A stretch of 64,000 nt of DNA from Actinomycetaceae bacterium (GTDB lineage Bacteria > Actinomycetota > Actinomycetes > Actinomycetales > Actinomycetaceae): NCBI GenBank assembly GCA_030538185.1, contig JAUNUK010000002.1:310001-374000 (forward strand). Direction: 5' to 3'. A program made the position numbers and the translations under genes. A model generated the notes under the pieces. The model ran no database searches and was not told the origin of the DNA. It worked only from the letters and a program-made list of their open reading frames with translations. Positions 8,809 to 18,584 of this stretch are shown one piece after another. Positions within the stretch are counted from its first letter, which is position 1, and every line of letters begins with the position of its first letter.

Positions 8809-10689
8809 ATGGCCAGGCGACTTCGCAGCGCAACATCAACATCTGGACGCAATATGGCAGGGGCCCGCTCCCTGTGGCGCGCCACTGGCATGACTGATTC
8901 GGATTTCGGTAAGCCCATCATTGCGGTTGCCAACTCTTTTACTGAATTCGTTCCTGGGCACGTCCACCTGCGTGACATTGGCGCCCTCGTCTCGTCGTCT
9001 ATCGTTGCCGCGGGAGGGGTGGCCAAGGAATTCAATACGATTGCCGTGGACGACGGCATTGCCATGGGGCACGGAGGCATGCTGTATTCACTGCCTTCGC
9101 GCGAAGTGATCGCCGATTCGGTGGAATACATGGTCAATGCACACTGCGCAGACGCCATGGTGTGCATCTCTAACTGTGACAAGATCACGCCCGGCATGTT
9201 GCTCGCCGCGTTCCGCCTGAACATCCCGGTAGTTTTTGTCTCCGGTGGCCCCATGGAGGCAGGCAAGAACATCGACACGGATGCCATTGTGGGTGAGGCC
9301 CTCACAGGACACGGCAACCTCATTACGGTCATGAACGCCACAGCCAACGACGACGTTAGCGACGAACAACTTTCACGCATTGAGTCCCTGGCCTGCCCAA
9401 CCTGTGGGTCTTGTTCCGGTATGTTCACCGCGAACTCTATGAACTGCCTTACTGAGGCCATGGGGCTGGCCCTGCCCGGCAACGGGTCCACCCTGGCTAC
9501 GCATGTGGCACGCCGCGAGTTATTCCTGGAAGCCGGCAGGCTCGTTGTGGACCTGGCCAAGCGTTACTACTTTGAAGAAGATGACAGCGTTTTGCCCAGG
9601 TCCATTGCTACCCCTGCGGCATTTGCCAACGCCATGCGCGTGGACATGGCCATGGGTGGGTCGTCAAACACGGTGTTGCACCTCTTGGCAGGTGCCGTTG
9701 AGGCAGGCGTCGACTTCGACCTAGAAGACATCGCTGAGATTGGGCGTAAGGTGCCGACCTTGTCCAAGGTTGCCCCCAACCACAATGACTACCACATGGA
9801 GGACTTCCACCGAGCAGGAGGGATCCCTGCAATCATGGCTGAACTGGATCGCGGAGGCCTCATTGACCACGGCGTACAGTCCGTGCATTCGCCCTCGGTA
9901 AGCCAATGGCTGCAAGACTGGGACATTCGCGGAAAGGCCCCCACGCAACAAGCCTTAGATCTGTTTTCGGCCGCCCCCGGAAACGTCCGCACAACCAGAG
10001 CCTTTTCCACCGACAACAAATGGGCGGAACTGGATAAAGACTCAAAGGGCGGCTGTATTCGCAGCGTCGAACACGCCTATGTTGCCTCGGGAGGTTTAAC
10101 GGTTTTGCGCGGCAACCTGGCGCCCGAGGGGGCCATCGTCAAGGCGGCAGGCATCGACCCAGAGCTTTTCCATTTCGAGGGCGAGGCGATAGTTGTCGAA
10201 AGCCAAGAGGATGCCATTTCCAAGATCCTCAAGAAAGAAGTACGCGCCGGGCACGTCGTCGTCATTCGCTACGAAGGGCCAGCCGGTGGACCTGGAATGC
10301 AAGAGATGCTCTACCCGACATCCTTCTTGAAAGGCAGGGGATTGGGCAAGACCTGTGCATTGATCACCGACGGACGCTTTTCTGGGGGAACCTCAGGGAT
10401 TTCGATTGGGCATATTTCTCCCGAGGCCGCAGCAGGGGGCCTGATCGGTCTTATTGAGGATGGCGACAAAATCATTATCGACATCACATCAGAAGAATTG
10501 ACTTTGGACGTGCCCGCCGAGGTCTTGGAGGAAAGGCGCACAGCCCAGGAGGCACGCGAGAACCCCTGGACCCCTGTAAATCGTGAGCGCGAGGTATCCC
10601 CGGCTTTGAAACTCTACGCCGCCTGTGCCACCTCGGCATCTACGGGTGCTTCCAGGGACGTTGAGGGCCTGTTGTCTCGCTTGAAGTAG
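8809..10689 (+). CDS. ilvD: Dihydroxy-acid dehydratase IlvD
   Basis: IlvD dehydrates 2,3-dihydroxy-3-methylbutanoate or -pentanoate to the 2-oxo acids in valine and isoleucine synthesis and carries an Fe-S cluster. Cysteine motifs are [12 protein letters not shown] (C119, C123) and [11 protein letters not shown] (C196, C199, C202); the C-terminal GRFSGG signature is present. The length of 626 aa fits the long, E. coli-like subgroup. AGGAGG precedes ATG 8809 at good spacing. The upstream gap holds a possible -10 (TAGGAT, 8772-8777) but no leader peptide or T-box that I can see. Confidence 0.97.
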   Translation: MARRLRSATSTSGRNMAGARSLWRATGMTDSDFGKPIIAVANSFTEFVPGHVHLRDIGALVSSSIVAAGGVAKEFNTIAVDDGIAMGHGGMLYSLPSREVIADSVEYMVNAHCADAMVCISNCDKITPGMLLAAFRLNIPVVFVSGGPMEAGKNIDTDAIVGEALTGHGNLITVMNATANDDVSDEQLSRIESLACPTCGSCSGMFTANSMNCLTEAMGLALPGNGSTLATHVARRELFLEAGRLVVDLAKRYYFEEDDSVLPRSIATPAAFANAMRVDMAMGGSSNTVLHLLAGAVEAGVDFDLEDIAEIGRKVPTLSKVAPNHNDYHMEDFHRAGGIPAIMAELDRGGLIDHGVQSVHSPSVSQWLQDWDIRGKAPTQQALDLFSAAPGNVRTTRAFSTDNKWAELDKDSKGGCIRSVEHAYVASGGLTVLRGNLAPEGAIVKAAGIDPELFHFEGEAIVVESQEDAISKILKKEVRAGHVVVIRYEGPAGGPGMQEMLYPTSFLKGRGLGKTCALITDGRFSGGTSGISIGHISPEAAAGGLIGLIEDGDKIIIDITSEELTLDVPAEVLEERRTAQEARENPWTPVNREREVSPALKLYAACATSASTGASRDVEGLLSRLK

Positions 10690-10751
10690 TACGTACTGAA
10701 CTTAGGTAAGCCCAGGCATGTCCGTTCGGGGTATGTAACAGGAGGATGGGA

Positions 10752-11801
10752 ATGCACGGAGAATACAAGGAGCCGGGACAAAAACTGGTTGCAGTGGACC
10801 TGGAGGTTGTCGACGGGCGGTTGTCGAATGTAAACCTGTCCGGGGACTTCTTTTTGGAACCAGATGATGCCCTCTTCCGCTTTAACAGAGCGCTTATAGG
10901 TGTGTCTGAACAGGCCACAGTGCCCCAGCTTGTAGAGGTCTTGAACCGAGCCATGCACCCTCAAGACGTCCTTTTTGGTCTGAGTTTAGAGGGCATTGCC
11001 ATCGCCGTGCGCCGCGCCCTCGGTAAGGCTGTCGCGTGGGAAGACATTGATTTTGATGTCATGCGAGGCCCTGTAGTTCACCCAGTCATGAATATGGCCT
11101 TGGATGAGGTGCTGGCAGGTGAAGTGGCTGCAGGCAGACGCAAACCCCATATGCGTATCTGGGAGTGGGATCGCCCCTTGTTAGTTATGGGTTCTTTCCA
11201 GTCGTATATGAACGAAGTCAATCCTGAAGGCGTGCTCAAGCACGGTGTTACGGTAAGCCGTCGCATCACTGGTGGGGGCACCATGTTTATGGAGCCTGGA
11301 AACTGTGTGACCTACTCCCTGTGCGTGCCAGTGGGCTTGGTAGAAGGACTGAGTTTCGAGCAGTCGTATTCGTTTTTGGACCAGTGGTGCATGGGGGCTT
11401 TGAAAAAATGCGGCGTAGATGCCACCTATGTGCCGCTCAATGACATTGCCTCGGCTCAAGGCAAGATTGGGGGAGCCGCTCAAAAACGTTTCGCCAATGG
11501 AGTCATGGTTCATCACGTGACGATGGCTTACGATATTGACACCATCAAAATGATGGAGTGCATGAGGATTGGTGCCGAAAAGCTGCGCGACAAAGGCGTG
11601 CGCTCAGCCGTCAAGAGAGTAGATCCGATGCGGTCTCAAACAGGCTTAGAAAGGGATGCGATCATCGAGATCTTTATCGACCATTTCCTTGGCCTGTACC
11701 CCTCTGGGTTATCCGAAATTACAGATGATGAACTGGTCAAAGCCGAAGATCTGATGCACTCGAAGTTTCTCAGTGAGGAGTGGATTCACCGTGTCCCATG
11801 A
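10752..11801 (+). CDS. Lipoate-protein ligase, accessory domain at N-terminus
   Basis: The C-terminal two thirds is a BPL/LplA/LipB-type catalytic domain: MNMALDEVLAGE, WEWDRPLLVMGSFQ, VSRRITGGGTMFMEPGNCVTYSL and KIGGAAQKRFANGVMVHH, the last standing for the lipoyl-AMP binding loop. The first 90 or so residues (VDLEVVDGRLSNVNLSGDFF) resemble the accessory domain that is C-terminal in E. coli LplA, so domain order looks permuted. It should attach lipoate or octanoate to E2 or GcvH lipoyl domains. ATG 10752 is preferred to ATG 10746 because AGGAGG ends directly before the latter. The end overlaps yggS. Confidence 0.82.
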   Translation: MHGEYKEPGQKLVAVDLEVVDGRLSNVNLSGDFFLEPDDALFRFNRALIGVSEQATVPQLVEVLNRAMHPQDVLFGLSLEGIAIAVRRALGKAVAWEDIDFDVMRGPVVHPVMNMALDEVLAGEVAAGRRKPHMRIWEWDRPLLVMGSFQSYMNEVNPEGVLKHGVTVSRRITGGGTMFMEPGNCVTYSLCVPVGLVEGLSFEQSYSFLDQWCMGALKKCGVDATYVPLNDIASAQGKIGGAAQKRFANGVMVHHVTMAYDIDTIKMMECMRIGAEKLRDKGVRSAVKRVDPMRSQTGLERDAIIEIFIDHFLGLYPSGLSEITDDELVKAEDLMHSKFLSEEWIHRVP

Positions 11802-12519
11802 CAGGTTAATGCGTGAACGATTAAGCCATATCCTGCAAGAAGTTGCTAAGGCGGAACATGCCGCTGGCAGACACCCGGATGCGGTAACAGTGGAGTTGGC
11901 GGTCAAGACCCAATCCGTGATTGATGTTGCTGCTGCAGCCAGTGCTTTAGAGGAGATGACCGGACGTAGGGCAGTTTTAGGGCACAACCGCGTCCAAGAG
12001 CTCCTGTCCATGATAGAAAACTGGCCCCCAGGAGCTCCCGAGGTTGAGTGGCACTATATAGGGCGTCTTCAATCCAACAAGATGGGGCAGGTGCTCCGCA
12101 CAGGCGCACTAATTGAAACCGTGGATAGCGCACAAACTCTCACGCGCCTAGAGAACCGGCTAGAAGCATCTTCCCAAAAGTATCCGATATACATGCAGGT
12201 CAACACCTCTGGAGAGGACACAAAAGCGGGTTGCGATCCACGCGAGGCACTGGCTCTAGCTCGCCAGATTTACGATTCCCAATACCTAGACCTGTGTGGC
12301 CTCATGACGATCGGAACCAATACAGAGGTGACAGAGGATATTGCACAGTCTTACCGTAAGTTACGCGAGCTTCGAGACCAGATATCACACGATTATCCGC
12401 GCAGAGACGGTCTAGAGCTGGCCCTTTCAATGGGAATGACTAAGGATTTCACAATAGCCATCGCTCAAGGTGCCACCATCGTTCGTTTGGGCACAGGAGT
12501 CTTTGGCCCTCGAGCCTGA
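11791..12519 (+). CDS. yggS: YggS-family PLP homeostasis protein
   Basis: YggS/PROSC proteins are single-domain PLP-binding TIM barrels that buffer pyridoxal phosphate. Diagnostic segments are HNRVQELL, EWHYIGRLQSNK, MQVNTSGEDTKAG, LCGLMTIG and LALSMGMTKDF, with the PLP lysine expected in the VKTQ strand near the N-terminus. GTG 11791 overlaps the lipoate ligase stop by 11 bp and has GAGGAG about 10 nt upstream; ATG 11809 is an alternative. A 10-bp tandem repeat (CCTGAACTCT, twice) covers the stop codon region at 12515-12534. Confidence 0.93.
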   Translation: MSHDRLMRERLSHILQEVAKAEHAAGRHPDAVTVELAVKTQSVIDVAAAASALEEMTGRRAVLGHNRVQELLSMIENWPPGAPEVEWHYIGRLQSNKMGQVLRTGALIETVDSAQTLTRLENRLEASSQKYPIYMQVNTSGEDTKAGCDPREALALARQIYDSQYLDLCGLMTIGTNTEVTEDIAQSYRKLRELRDQISHDYPRRDGLELALSMGMTKDFTIAIAQGATIVRLGTGVFGPRA

Positions 12520-12564
12520 ACTCTCCTGAACTCTGGCACGCCTACGTGGTGGCGAGGTGGACTG

Positions 12565-14409
12565 TCACTCTGGGATAGTCAAATGGACGCCATTAAAATC
12601 AGAAGACGCTCCAGTGATGGGCACTTGTGTTCCATCGGGTAGCTTCAACCAGACCGCATCATCTGCTCCCAAAGGACGTGATGTGGTGACGGTCAAAAGA
12701 AAAGCCGTGGAAATGGGTGTACGTGTAGACGTTGCAGGCCGCACACGCTTGGTGGATGTCCGCCAAGGGCTTGTTGCTTCGACTTCAGCGTTTTCTTTGC
12801 GTGCCGGTATTAACGTCGAGGCAAAACTTTGAGGATCTGCGGTTACTACCTCGCCTGTCGCCCCATGTGCAGACGTAAAAGCCGTCAAGGATGAGCGGTA
12901 ACCCGTAAGGAACGTGGGGACGAAACGGCCTTCTTCCGGGGTGTGCGCCATTGCCTCAGATGTTTCACCTAGACGCCCTTCACCAAGGAGTGCTGGCCTG
13001 TGGGCGGGGATAGGAGCATGAGAAGGCTCAGTAGGAATGGTGGGTACTGGTCCATACGGTGAGTCACTCACGGTGGCAGGGACATAGTCTGGAATGTGGG
13101 TGGGTGCAGCAATCGTTGAAGGTGCTTGGGCAGGGGGTTGAACATCCGCACCAGCTACGACTTGTGCATCCTGAGGTATGGGAGGGGTCACGGGGGATTC
13201 AGAAGGTGCGGGCTCTTCGACCTGTGCCTCTTGTGCTCTAGGTGTCCTCTGGCTTGGATCAAAATACGATAAGGACGGCAAGCCCACTGGAGGCGTGGGT
13301 AGAGGCGGCACGGAGACGCCCTCAGGAATTGCGGTCAACTTGGATTGGGTGGGAGGTGCAGCATGTGCAGCCTCACGCATGGGTCGATCTTGGGTCCTGG
13401 GCGCGTACTGTGGCAGTTCGTCATCGAAAGTTTGTGCATCCGAAACCGGAGTTGTTAATGGCTTGGGGGGTGCACTGAGATACGGTTCAAAACCTGGCGC
13501 CAAGTCGTTTAAGGATCCGGAATCTGGGATTGTTTCGTCCACAGCCGGGGAGGCCGGGGCGGTTTCCGCTGCCGGATACCAAGACGGTAAGGGGGTGGAC
13601 TCATCTTCCTCTTGTGGGACATCCTCCATTGGGATTTCCCAGTTTGAAAAATCATCAACAGAAGTGCGTTTGAGCGGTTCACGTCCTGGCGAAGGGGCAG
13701 TCGGCTCCACGTGTTCTTCTGTAAGAGTTGAAAGTTCCTCTTCGGGTGCCCACGCCCCGCCCTCGCCCTCGGGAAAGGAGGTTTCTTCGAATGGGGTGGG
13801 CGCGTCGTAATACTCGAGTTGCGTTTCGTCGTAACCAAAGTCTTCTTCAAGTGCCTGTGAGGGCTCTTCATACGCAACGCCCTCGGCGTTTTCATACGTG
13901 GCGTAAGCGACATCTTGCGGCTGGGGTCGTGCTTCTTCCCACTGTTCTTCGTAGTCTTCGTGTTCGGCCTGTGGAACCTGGCCTGAAGCGTCCTCAGGCA
14001 GGACTTCATCTGCGTAATCTTCGTAGACGTAGTTTTCTGCTTCCGCTTCCTGTTCGTAGGAGACATCATCGGCTGCAGGAATACCGTAGGCCTCCTCGTA
14101 TGCCTCGAGAGTCGCGGCGGCTTCATCCAGGAAGTCATCCACTTGATCAGGGTCATAGCCCTCTGTGCCGCGCGCATAGCCAAAGTCGATGTGGCGCACG
14201 TCGATGCCGCGCACTATCACGTGGTCGAGTTCCACGGGTGCCTCTGGCTGTTGGGCAAGAGCCTCGTAATAGGCCAGTACGCGAACGATCTCGTCCAGAT
14301 AGTCGTCAACCTGGTCAGCATCGTAGCCCGTGTTGCGTGTCGCCGACCGAAGCTGAACTGAAAAGACGTCGTTTGATGAGAGGATGCCTCCATTGCCCTC
14401 AAAACTCAC
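12565..14409 (-). CDS. Large acidic protein with two DivIVA-like motifs
   Basis: This is a 614-aa protein with a GTG start and AGAGGAA upstream. The N-terminus carries two tandem DivIVA-type membrane-targeting motifs: residues about 14-47 end in GYDADQVDDYLDEIV and about 73-108 contain GYDPDQVDDFLDEAA. Between about 110 and 260 it is extremely Glu/Asp/Tyr-rich, then becomes a Pro/Ser/Thr-rich low-complexity linker to about residue 500. The C-terminal 90 or so residues may fold, ending VWLKLPDGTQVPITGA. There is no long coiled coil as in Wag31. A polar-targeting or division-scaffold role is inference. It is convergent with yggS. Confidence 0.7.
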   Translation of the reverse strand: MSFEGNGGILSSNDVFSVQLRSATRNTGYDADQVDDYLDEIVRVLAYYEALAQQPEAPVELDHVIVRGIDVRHIDFGYARGTEGYDPDQVDDFLDEAAATLEAYEEAYGIPAADDVSYEQEAEAENYVYEDYADEVLPEDASGQVPQAEHEDYEEQWEEARPQPQDVAYATYENAEGVAYEEPSQALEEDFGYDETQLEYYDAPTPFEETSFPEGEGGAWAPEEELSTLTEEHVEPTAPSPGREPLKRTSVDDFSNWEIPMEDVPQEEDESTPLPSWYPAAETAPASPAVDETIPDSGSLNDLAPGFEPYLSAPPKPLTTPVSDAQTFDDELPQYAPRTQDRPMREAAHAAPPTQSKLTAIPEGVSVPPLPTPPVGLPSLSYFDPSQRTPRAQEAQVEEPAPSESPVTPPIPQDAQVVAGADVQPPAQAPSTIAAPTHIPDYVPATVSDSPYGPVPTIPTEPSHAPIPAHRPALLGEGRLGETSEAMAHTPEEGRFVPTFLTGYRSSLTAFTSAHGATGEVVTADPQSFASTLIPARKENAEVEATSPWRTSTKRVRPATSTRTPISTAFLLTVTTSRPLGADDAVWLKLPDGTQVPITGASSDFNGVHLTIPE

Positions 14410-14531
14410 CGCGTGTTCCTCTCTAGTTCAAGACATGGACAGGTGTTGTCCAATTTACAGTCTAGTCAAGTGCCAATCGAAAATATCGCCAGCCAGCCAA
14501 GTAATCTGAGTATTATCTGAACAAATGCTCT

Positions 14532-17258
14532 TTAGAGGGTCCGAAGTCCGAGACAAGCCACGCTTGGCTGCCCCGTTTTTTGGGAGTCTAAAACATCGAC
14601 GACGAAGCCCAAACGGAAATCATCGTCCCCAGAATCATCGGCCAAGACCTGTTCTACAAGCCAATATGCTCCCGGTTTCTCCAATGCCGCGTCGATGAAG
14701 GCTTGCCCAACCCCTGCCCTTGCCCAATCTTCTAGTGCCGGGCCTTGCTCAATGAGCAGCCGTGCAGGAGATCTTCCCTCCATCGAGGTATCCACCCACT
14801 CATGTTCTTCCCAAAGATTTCCGAGGGCGGCATCCCAAGCCTCGTGATCCAGGGCTGGAAGTGATGGAAAATCGCCATTGTGGCGGTTGTCCGTGTCGGC
14901 TTTGACGCACAGCTGGGGGTTATCTTGCGCGCAGGCCTCGACCAGACGGAAACAGGCCTTCCTTAAATCGCGGGCCAAGGCGGCGGGATTCAAGGAGTAA
15001 TCAGCCTTGCCGTCAGCGCGGACACCAAAGGCGAGGGCCTCTTCCGTCCCGCCTGCCTCCGCGGGGGTGTTGTGGCCAGGCAGGGCTCGACCGTCTTGTA
15101 TGGCCTCGATCTGTTCCCATTCATCAAGGAGTGAGGAGTCCACTGAACGCACCAGGCTGCCAAGCCACTCGGTGATCTGTATCAGTTGGGGGGTCATGGC
15201 AGAGGTGGGAACTACTTGACGAAGTGAACGATAGACATCGGTCAAGTAGCGCAAGACGATTCCTTCTTGCCTGGCGATGTCATAGCGTGAAACCAGTTCC
15301 GTAAAGGTCATTGAATTCTCGATCATCAGTCGCACAACGGATTTGGGCTTCGGCTCAAAGCCCTTGGCCCAGGGGTTGGACTGCAGATAGATTGCAAAGA
15401 GGCCGTTGATGAGTTCTTCCAAGGGCTTTGGCCAGGTCACGTCCTCTACCAGACGCATGCGTTCTTCATAGTCGACGCCTTGGGCTTTGAGTGCCCCGAT
15501 GGCTGCGCCCTTGGCTTCAGCGCGCTGTGCATAGAGCAAGGCCCCTGGGTCTTCGCTGATGGCTTCCACGATAGATAGCACGTCGAGGGCATAGTCAGGC
15601 CGCTGAGTGCCCGCAGGTGTTAAGGGTTCCAAGGCGTCGATGGCGGCTAAGGCAAAAGGGGAGAGTGGTGAGTTCAAGGCGAAATTATCTGGCACGTGTT
15701 CTGCCAGCACCAAAGAGTTATCCGAGGAAGTGAAACGGCAGACCTCGGCCTGTTTTAGCGACTGAACTACCTGAGCCAAGGTGCGCAGATGTGTGTTCCT
15801 GGTCTGTAGAGGGCCGTTGGGGGAGGCCAGAAGATCGTGGTTATTCGTGGCCAGATCAAGCAGGTGTTCATCTGCCTTGCCTGGGCGTTGCATGGTGGCA
15901 AGCACCATTGAATGTGTCATAGAAAACTGCGACACCAGGGTTTCAGGTGCGCTCGCCACCAAGCGTTCAAAAGTTTTATCCGTCCAGTTCACCTTGCCTT
16001 CGGGTGCTTTCTTTCGGATGATCTTGCGGCGCTTGCGCTCATCGTCACCCGCACGTTTCAAGGCTGCAGCGTTTTCAATCACGTGCTCAGGGGCTTGAAC
16101 TTCAATGAAACCAACCGTGTCGAAGCCAGCCCTTCCCGCGCGACCTGAGATTTGGTGGAACTCTCTGGCCGAGAGGTGGCGCTCTTGGGTGCCGTCGAAT
16201 TTGACCAGTGAGGTCATCACGACTGAGCGGATAGGGACGTTGATGCCCACGCCCAGGGTGTCGGTTCCACAAATGACAGTGAGGAGTCCCTCTTGGGTGA
16301 GGCGTTCAACTAGTCGTCTGTAGCGGGGCAACATTCCTGCATGATGGACCCCGATTCCCTTACGCAGCAGCGCCGACAGGGTCTTACCGAAGCCGGCTGT
16401 GAAACGAAAATCACCGAGGGCTTGAGCTATGGCATCTTTCTTATTGGGGGCTTTCAAATCGATAGCCAACAATGCTTGTGCTTGAGCAACTGCGGCACGC
16501 TGCGAGGAATGGACGACGTAAGCGGGGGTGCGTTCTTGTCCGATAAGTCGCTCAAGTAATTCGCCAATGGGTTCTAAAGAATAGTTGAACTCCAGAGGCA
16601 CTGGCCTGGGAGCATCTGCCAAAACAGAGACTTGGCGCCCAGTGCGCGTTTCGAGGTCCTTGGCAATAAAATCTGTATTGCCCAAAGTGGCAGATAGCAG
16701 CACAAACTGTGGGCGGTCAAGCAGTAAAAGTGGCACCTGCCAGGCCCAGCCGCGCTGGTCATCACCGTAGTAGTGGAACTCGTCCATGACGACGGTGTCG
16801 GCCTGAAGATCTGGGCCTTCACGCAAGGCAAGGTTTGCCAGAATTTCAGCAGTACAACAGATGAGGGGTGCCTCAGAGTTCAGTGAGACATCGCCCGTGA
16901 CCATGCCGACATTGTTAGCGCCAAAGAGGGAAACCAGTTCAAAGAATTTCTCTGATACAAGTGCCTTGAGAGGTGCCGTGTAGTAAGAGCGCCCCCCTCG
17001 TGACAAGGAAAGCAGGTGGGCTGCCACTGCGATAAGGGATTTCCCAGAACCTGTGGGCGTGCTGGCAATGACATGCGATTGTTCAACCATGATGCACATG
17101 GATGCCTCTGCTTGGTGAGGGTACAGGGGGCGTCCGGTTGAGGCAGCCCAAGCCTCAAAAGCCTCCTGTAAGAGCAACGGGTCGCCAAGGTGTCCCTGAT
17201 CCTCTAGCTCATCAAGTAAAACATTTAGTGCCGGCTCGGTTTGGGTTGCTTCAATCAC
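14532..17258 (-). CDS. Ski2-like DEAD/DEAH helicase, DUF3516-type
   Basis: This 908-aa superfamily II RNA/DNA helicase starts at GTG 17258. Motif I is STPTGSGKS, the DEAD-box equivalent is DEFHYY, motif III is LLSATLGN and motif VI lies within the QISGRAGRAG stretch. The long C-terminal half has no Ski2 arch motifs I can name and matches the actinobacterial DUF3516 group from memory. An RNA-processing role is likely, but the substrate is not evident. The 122 bp between it and the downstream DivIVA-motif gene hold no clear terminator. The divergent FAH gene starts 78 bp away. Confidence 0.87.
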   Translation of the reverse strand: MIEATQTEPALNVLLDELEDQGHLGDPLLLQEAFEAWAASTGRPLYPHQAEASMCIMVEQSHVIASTPTGSGKSLIAVAAHLLSLSRGGRSYYTAPLKALVSEKFFELVSLFGANNVGMVTGDVSLNSEAPLICCTAEILANLALREGPDLQADTVVMDEFHYYGDDQRGWAWQVPLLLLDRPQFVLLSATLGNTDFIAKDLETRTGRQVSVLADAPRPVPLEFNYSLEPIGELLERLIGQERTPAYVVHSSQRAAVAQAQALLAIDLKAPNKKDAIAQALGDFRFTAGFGKTLSALLRKGIGVHHAGMLPRYRRLVERLTQEGLLTVICGTDTLGVGINVPIRSVVMTSLVKFDGTQERHLSAREFHQISGRAGRAGFDTVGFIEVQAPEHVIENAAALKRAGDDERKRRKIIRKKAPEGKVNWTDKTFERLVASAPETLVSQFSMTHSMVLATMQRPGKADEHLLDLATNNHDLLASPNGPLQTRNTHLRTLAQVVQSLKQAEVCRFTSSDNSLVLAEHVPDNFALNSPLSPFALAAIDALEPLTPAGTQRPDYALDVLSIVEAISEDPGALLYAQRAEAKGAAIGALKAQGVDYEERMRLVEDVTWPKPLEELINGLFAIYLQSNPWAKGFEPKPKSVVRLMIENSMTFTELVSRYDIARQEGIVLRYLTDVYRSLRQVVPTSAMTPQLIQITEWLGSLVRSVDSSLLDEWEQIEAIQDGRALPGHNTPAEAGGTEEALAFGVRADGKADYSLNPAALARDLRKACFRLVEACAQDNPQLCVKADTDNRHNGDFPSLPALDHEAWDAALGNLWEEHEWVDTSMEGRSPARLLIEQGPALEDWARAGVGQAFIDAALEKPGAYWLVEQVLADDSGDDDFRLGFVVDVLDSQKTGQPSVACLGLRTL

Positions 17259-17336
17259 CAGACCATCATGACAGCCAAAGTGCGCAATGACGATGTGGAG
17301 GGATAGAATTCAACAACGTATCCGGTTAGGGGAATA

Positions 17337-18116
17337 ATGCGAATCTTGCGCTTCACACATGGCTCACGCACCAGCTTTGGCCTCATCGAAAGCGAGGATG
17401 CCGACAAAGTCATCGTGCTAAAAAGTGATTCCATGTTCTATAACGTAGAGGCCACGGGCGAGGTCTTGGATCTTGCAGATATCTCGCTATTGGCTCCCGT
17501 CGTGCCGCCCTCGAAAGTGGCCTGTGTGGGCAAAAACTATGCCGATCACATAAAGGAAATGGGCGGAAAAACTCCTGATGCCCCGATTATCTTTATCAAG
17601 CCAAATACCGCGATTATCGGGCCGGGTGAAGCCATCGTCTTGCCGCAGTGGTCCGATGAAGTTCACCACGAGGTTGAACTGGCCATAGTCATTAAGACCT
17701 TTGCGAAAAACGTGGCCGCGAAGGATTATCGTGACTATATTCTGGGCTACACAATCGGTAATGACGTATCGGCCAGGGATGCGCAACGCCAAGATGGGCA
17801 ATGGACGAGGGCGAAGAGTTTTGACACGTCTTGTCCCTTGGGCCCCTGGATTACGGTGGATCCCGGGCTGGATGTGTCTGACCTGAAGATTCGCAGCTTT
17901 GTTGACGGAGAGCTTCGGCAAGAAGATACGACCGCCAATATGATGGTCGGCGTGCCTGAGCTGGTGGCTTACGTGTCCTCTTGTTTTACCTTGCTACCAG
18001 GTGATGTCATTTTGACAGGTACCCCCGCAGGCGTTGGGCCTATTGAGGCTGGTCAGACCTGTTCTGTAGAGATCGAGGGTATTGGCCGCATGGATAATCC
18101 GGTTATCAGGATCTAG
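17337..18116 (+). CDS. Fumarylacetoacetate hydrolase family protein
   Basis: This 259-aa protein has the FAH fold, with metal ligands in HHEVELAIV and GNDVSARDAQ and the strand CVGKNYADHIKEMG. The family covers acylpyruvate hydrolases, oxaloacetate decarboxylases and 2-hydroxyhepta-2,4-diene-dioate isomerases; the substrate cannot be read from sequence. AGGGGA precedes ATG 17337. In many actinobacteria this gene lies directly upstream of gltX. Here gltX is 22 kb away, with the ureide block between them. Confidence 0.9.
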   Translation: MRILRFTHGSRTSFGLIESEDADKVIVLKSDSMFYNVEATGEVLDLADISLLAPVVPPSKVACVGKNYADHIKEMGGKTPDAPIIFIKPNTAIIGPGEAIVLPQWSDEVHHEVELAIVIKTFAKNVAAKDYRDYILGYTIGNDVSARDAQRQDGQWTRAKSFDTSCPLGPWITVDPGLDVSDLKIRSFVDGELRQEDTTANMMVGVPELVAYVSSCFTLLPGDVILTGTPAGVGPIEAGQTCSVEIEGIGRMDNPVIRI

Positions 18117-18131
18117 TACCTGGCAACTGCG

Positions 18132-18529
18132 TGGTCCCGTAAATGGGGATTCTATTCCCTCTTCGCCATGTGGATGTCCGATATTCACTCTATCGGCGGA
18201 TAGACCTTCGCTGTTGCCACTCTGGGCATAACGTTGTCGCTATCATCGCACTGTTGATTACGCCATGGAACCTGTTCAACTCCCCAATCGTTGTCAACAT
18301 CTTCCTGGGTGCTGTTGGCGCCATGCTGGGCACCTTGTTCGGCATCATCATGGCGGATTACTTCATTTTGAGGAAGCAGCGTGTCGTGTTGGGTGACCTG
18401 TACCGCAAGGACGGCTACTACACATTCAATGCTGGCTGGAATGTCAAGGCGATCATTTCCTTCCTGGTCACCTCTATACCCACGATTGTCATCTCTTTGG
18501 TTCCTGCAAGGTGCGCGGCGACAGGCTAA
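18132..18529 (+). pseudogene. Decayed NCS1 permease, internal deletion plus stop
   Basis: Two separate pieces of an NCS1 (uracil/allantoin-type) permease are joined. The 5' piece (about 18132-18225) reads WGFYSLFAMWMSDIHSIGG, stop, TFAVATLG, matching the intact NCS1 protein encoded at 33206-34705 near residues 45-75 (YNLFAMWMSNVHSVAGYV). TAG replaces the Tyr codon there. The 3' piece, in another frame, reads TPWNLFNSP ... FGIIMADYFILRKQ ... LYRKDG, matching the same protein's C-terminal quarter. About 300 residues are missing in between. No start codon or RBS fits. Beside an allantoinase and its IclR regulator, the ancestor was plausibly an allantoin permease. Confidence 0.85.
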
Positions 18530-18584
18530 GTGCCGAGGGCGAAAAGTAGTCAATCTTGTGGTGAATGGCTGCCGAGGATGTAGG

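Noticed and set aside
12515-12534. CCTGAACTCT direct repeat as an attachment site
   Set aside because: It is only two adjacent 10-bp copies at the yggS stop, with no integrase or tRNA nearby; simple slippage explains it.
13178-13810. Long plus-strand open frame of 210 codons
   Set aside because: It is antisense to the DivIVA-motif gene, whose Glu/Tyr-rich codons make the opposite frame open. It has no RBS and is low-complexity Ser/Gly/Val sequence.
18143-18529. Intact small membrane protein in the permease remnant
   Set aside because: Its first 35 or so residues read through the fossil N-terminal piece in the wrong frame, there is no RBS, and the C-terminal part is a fragment of an NCS1 permease.
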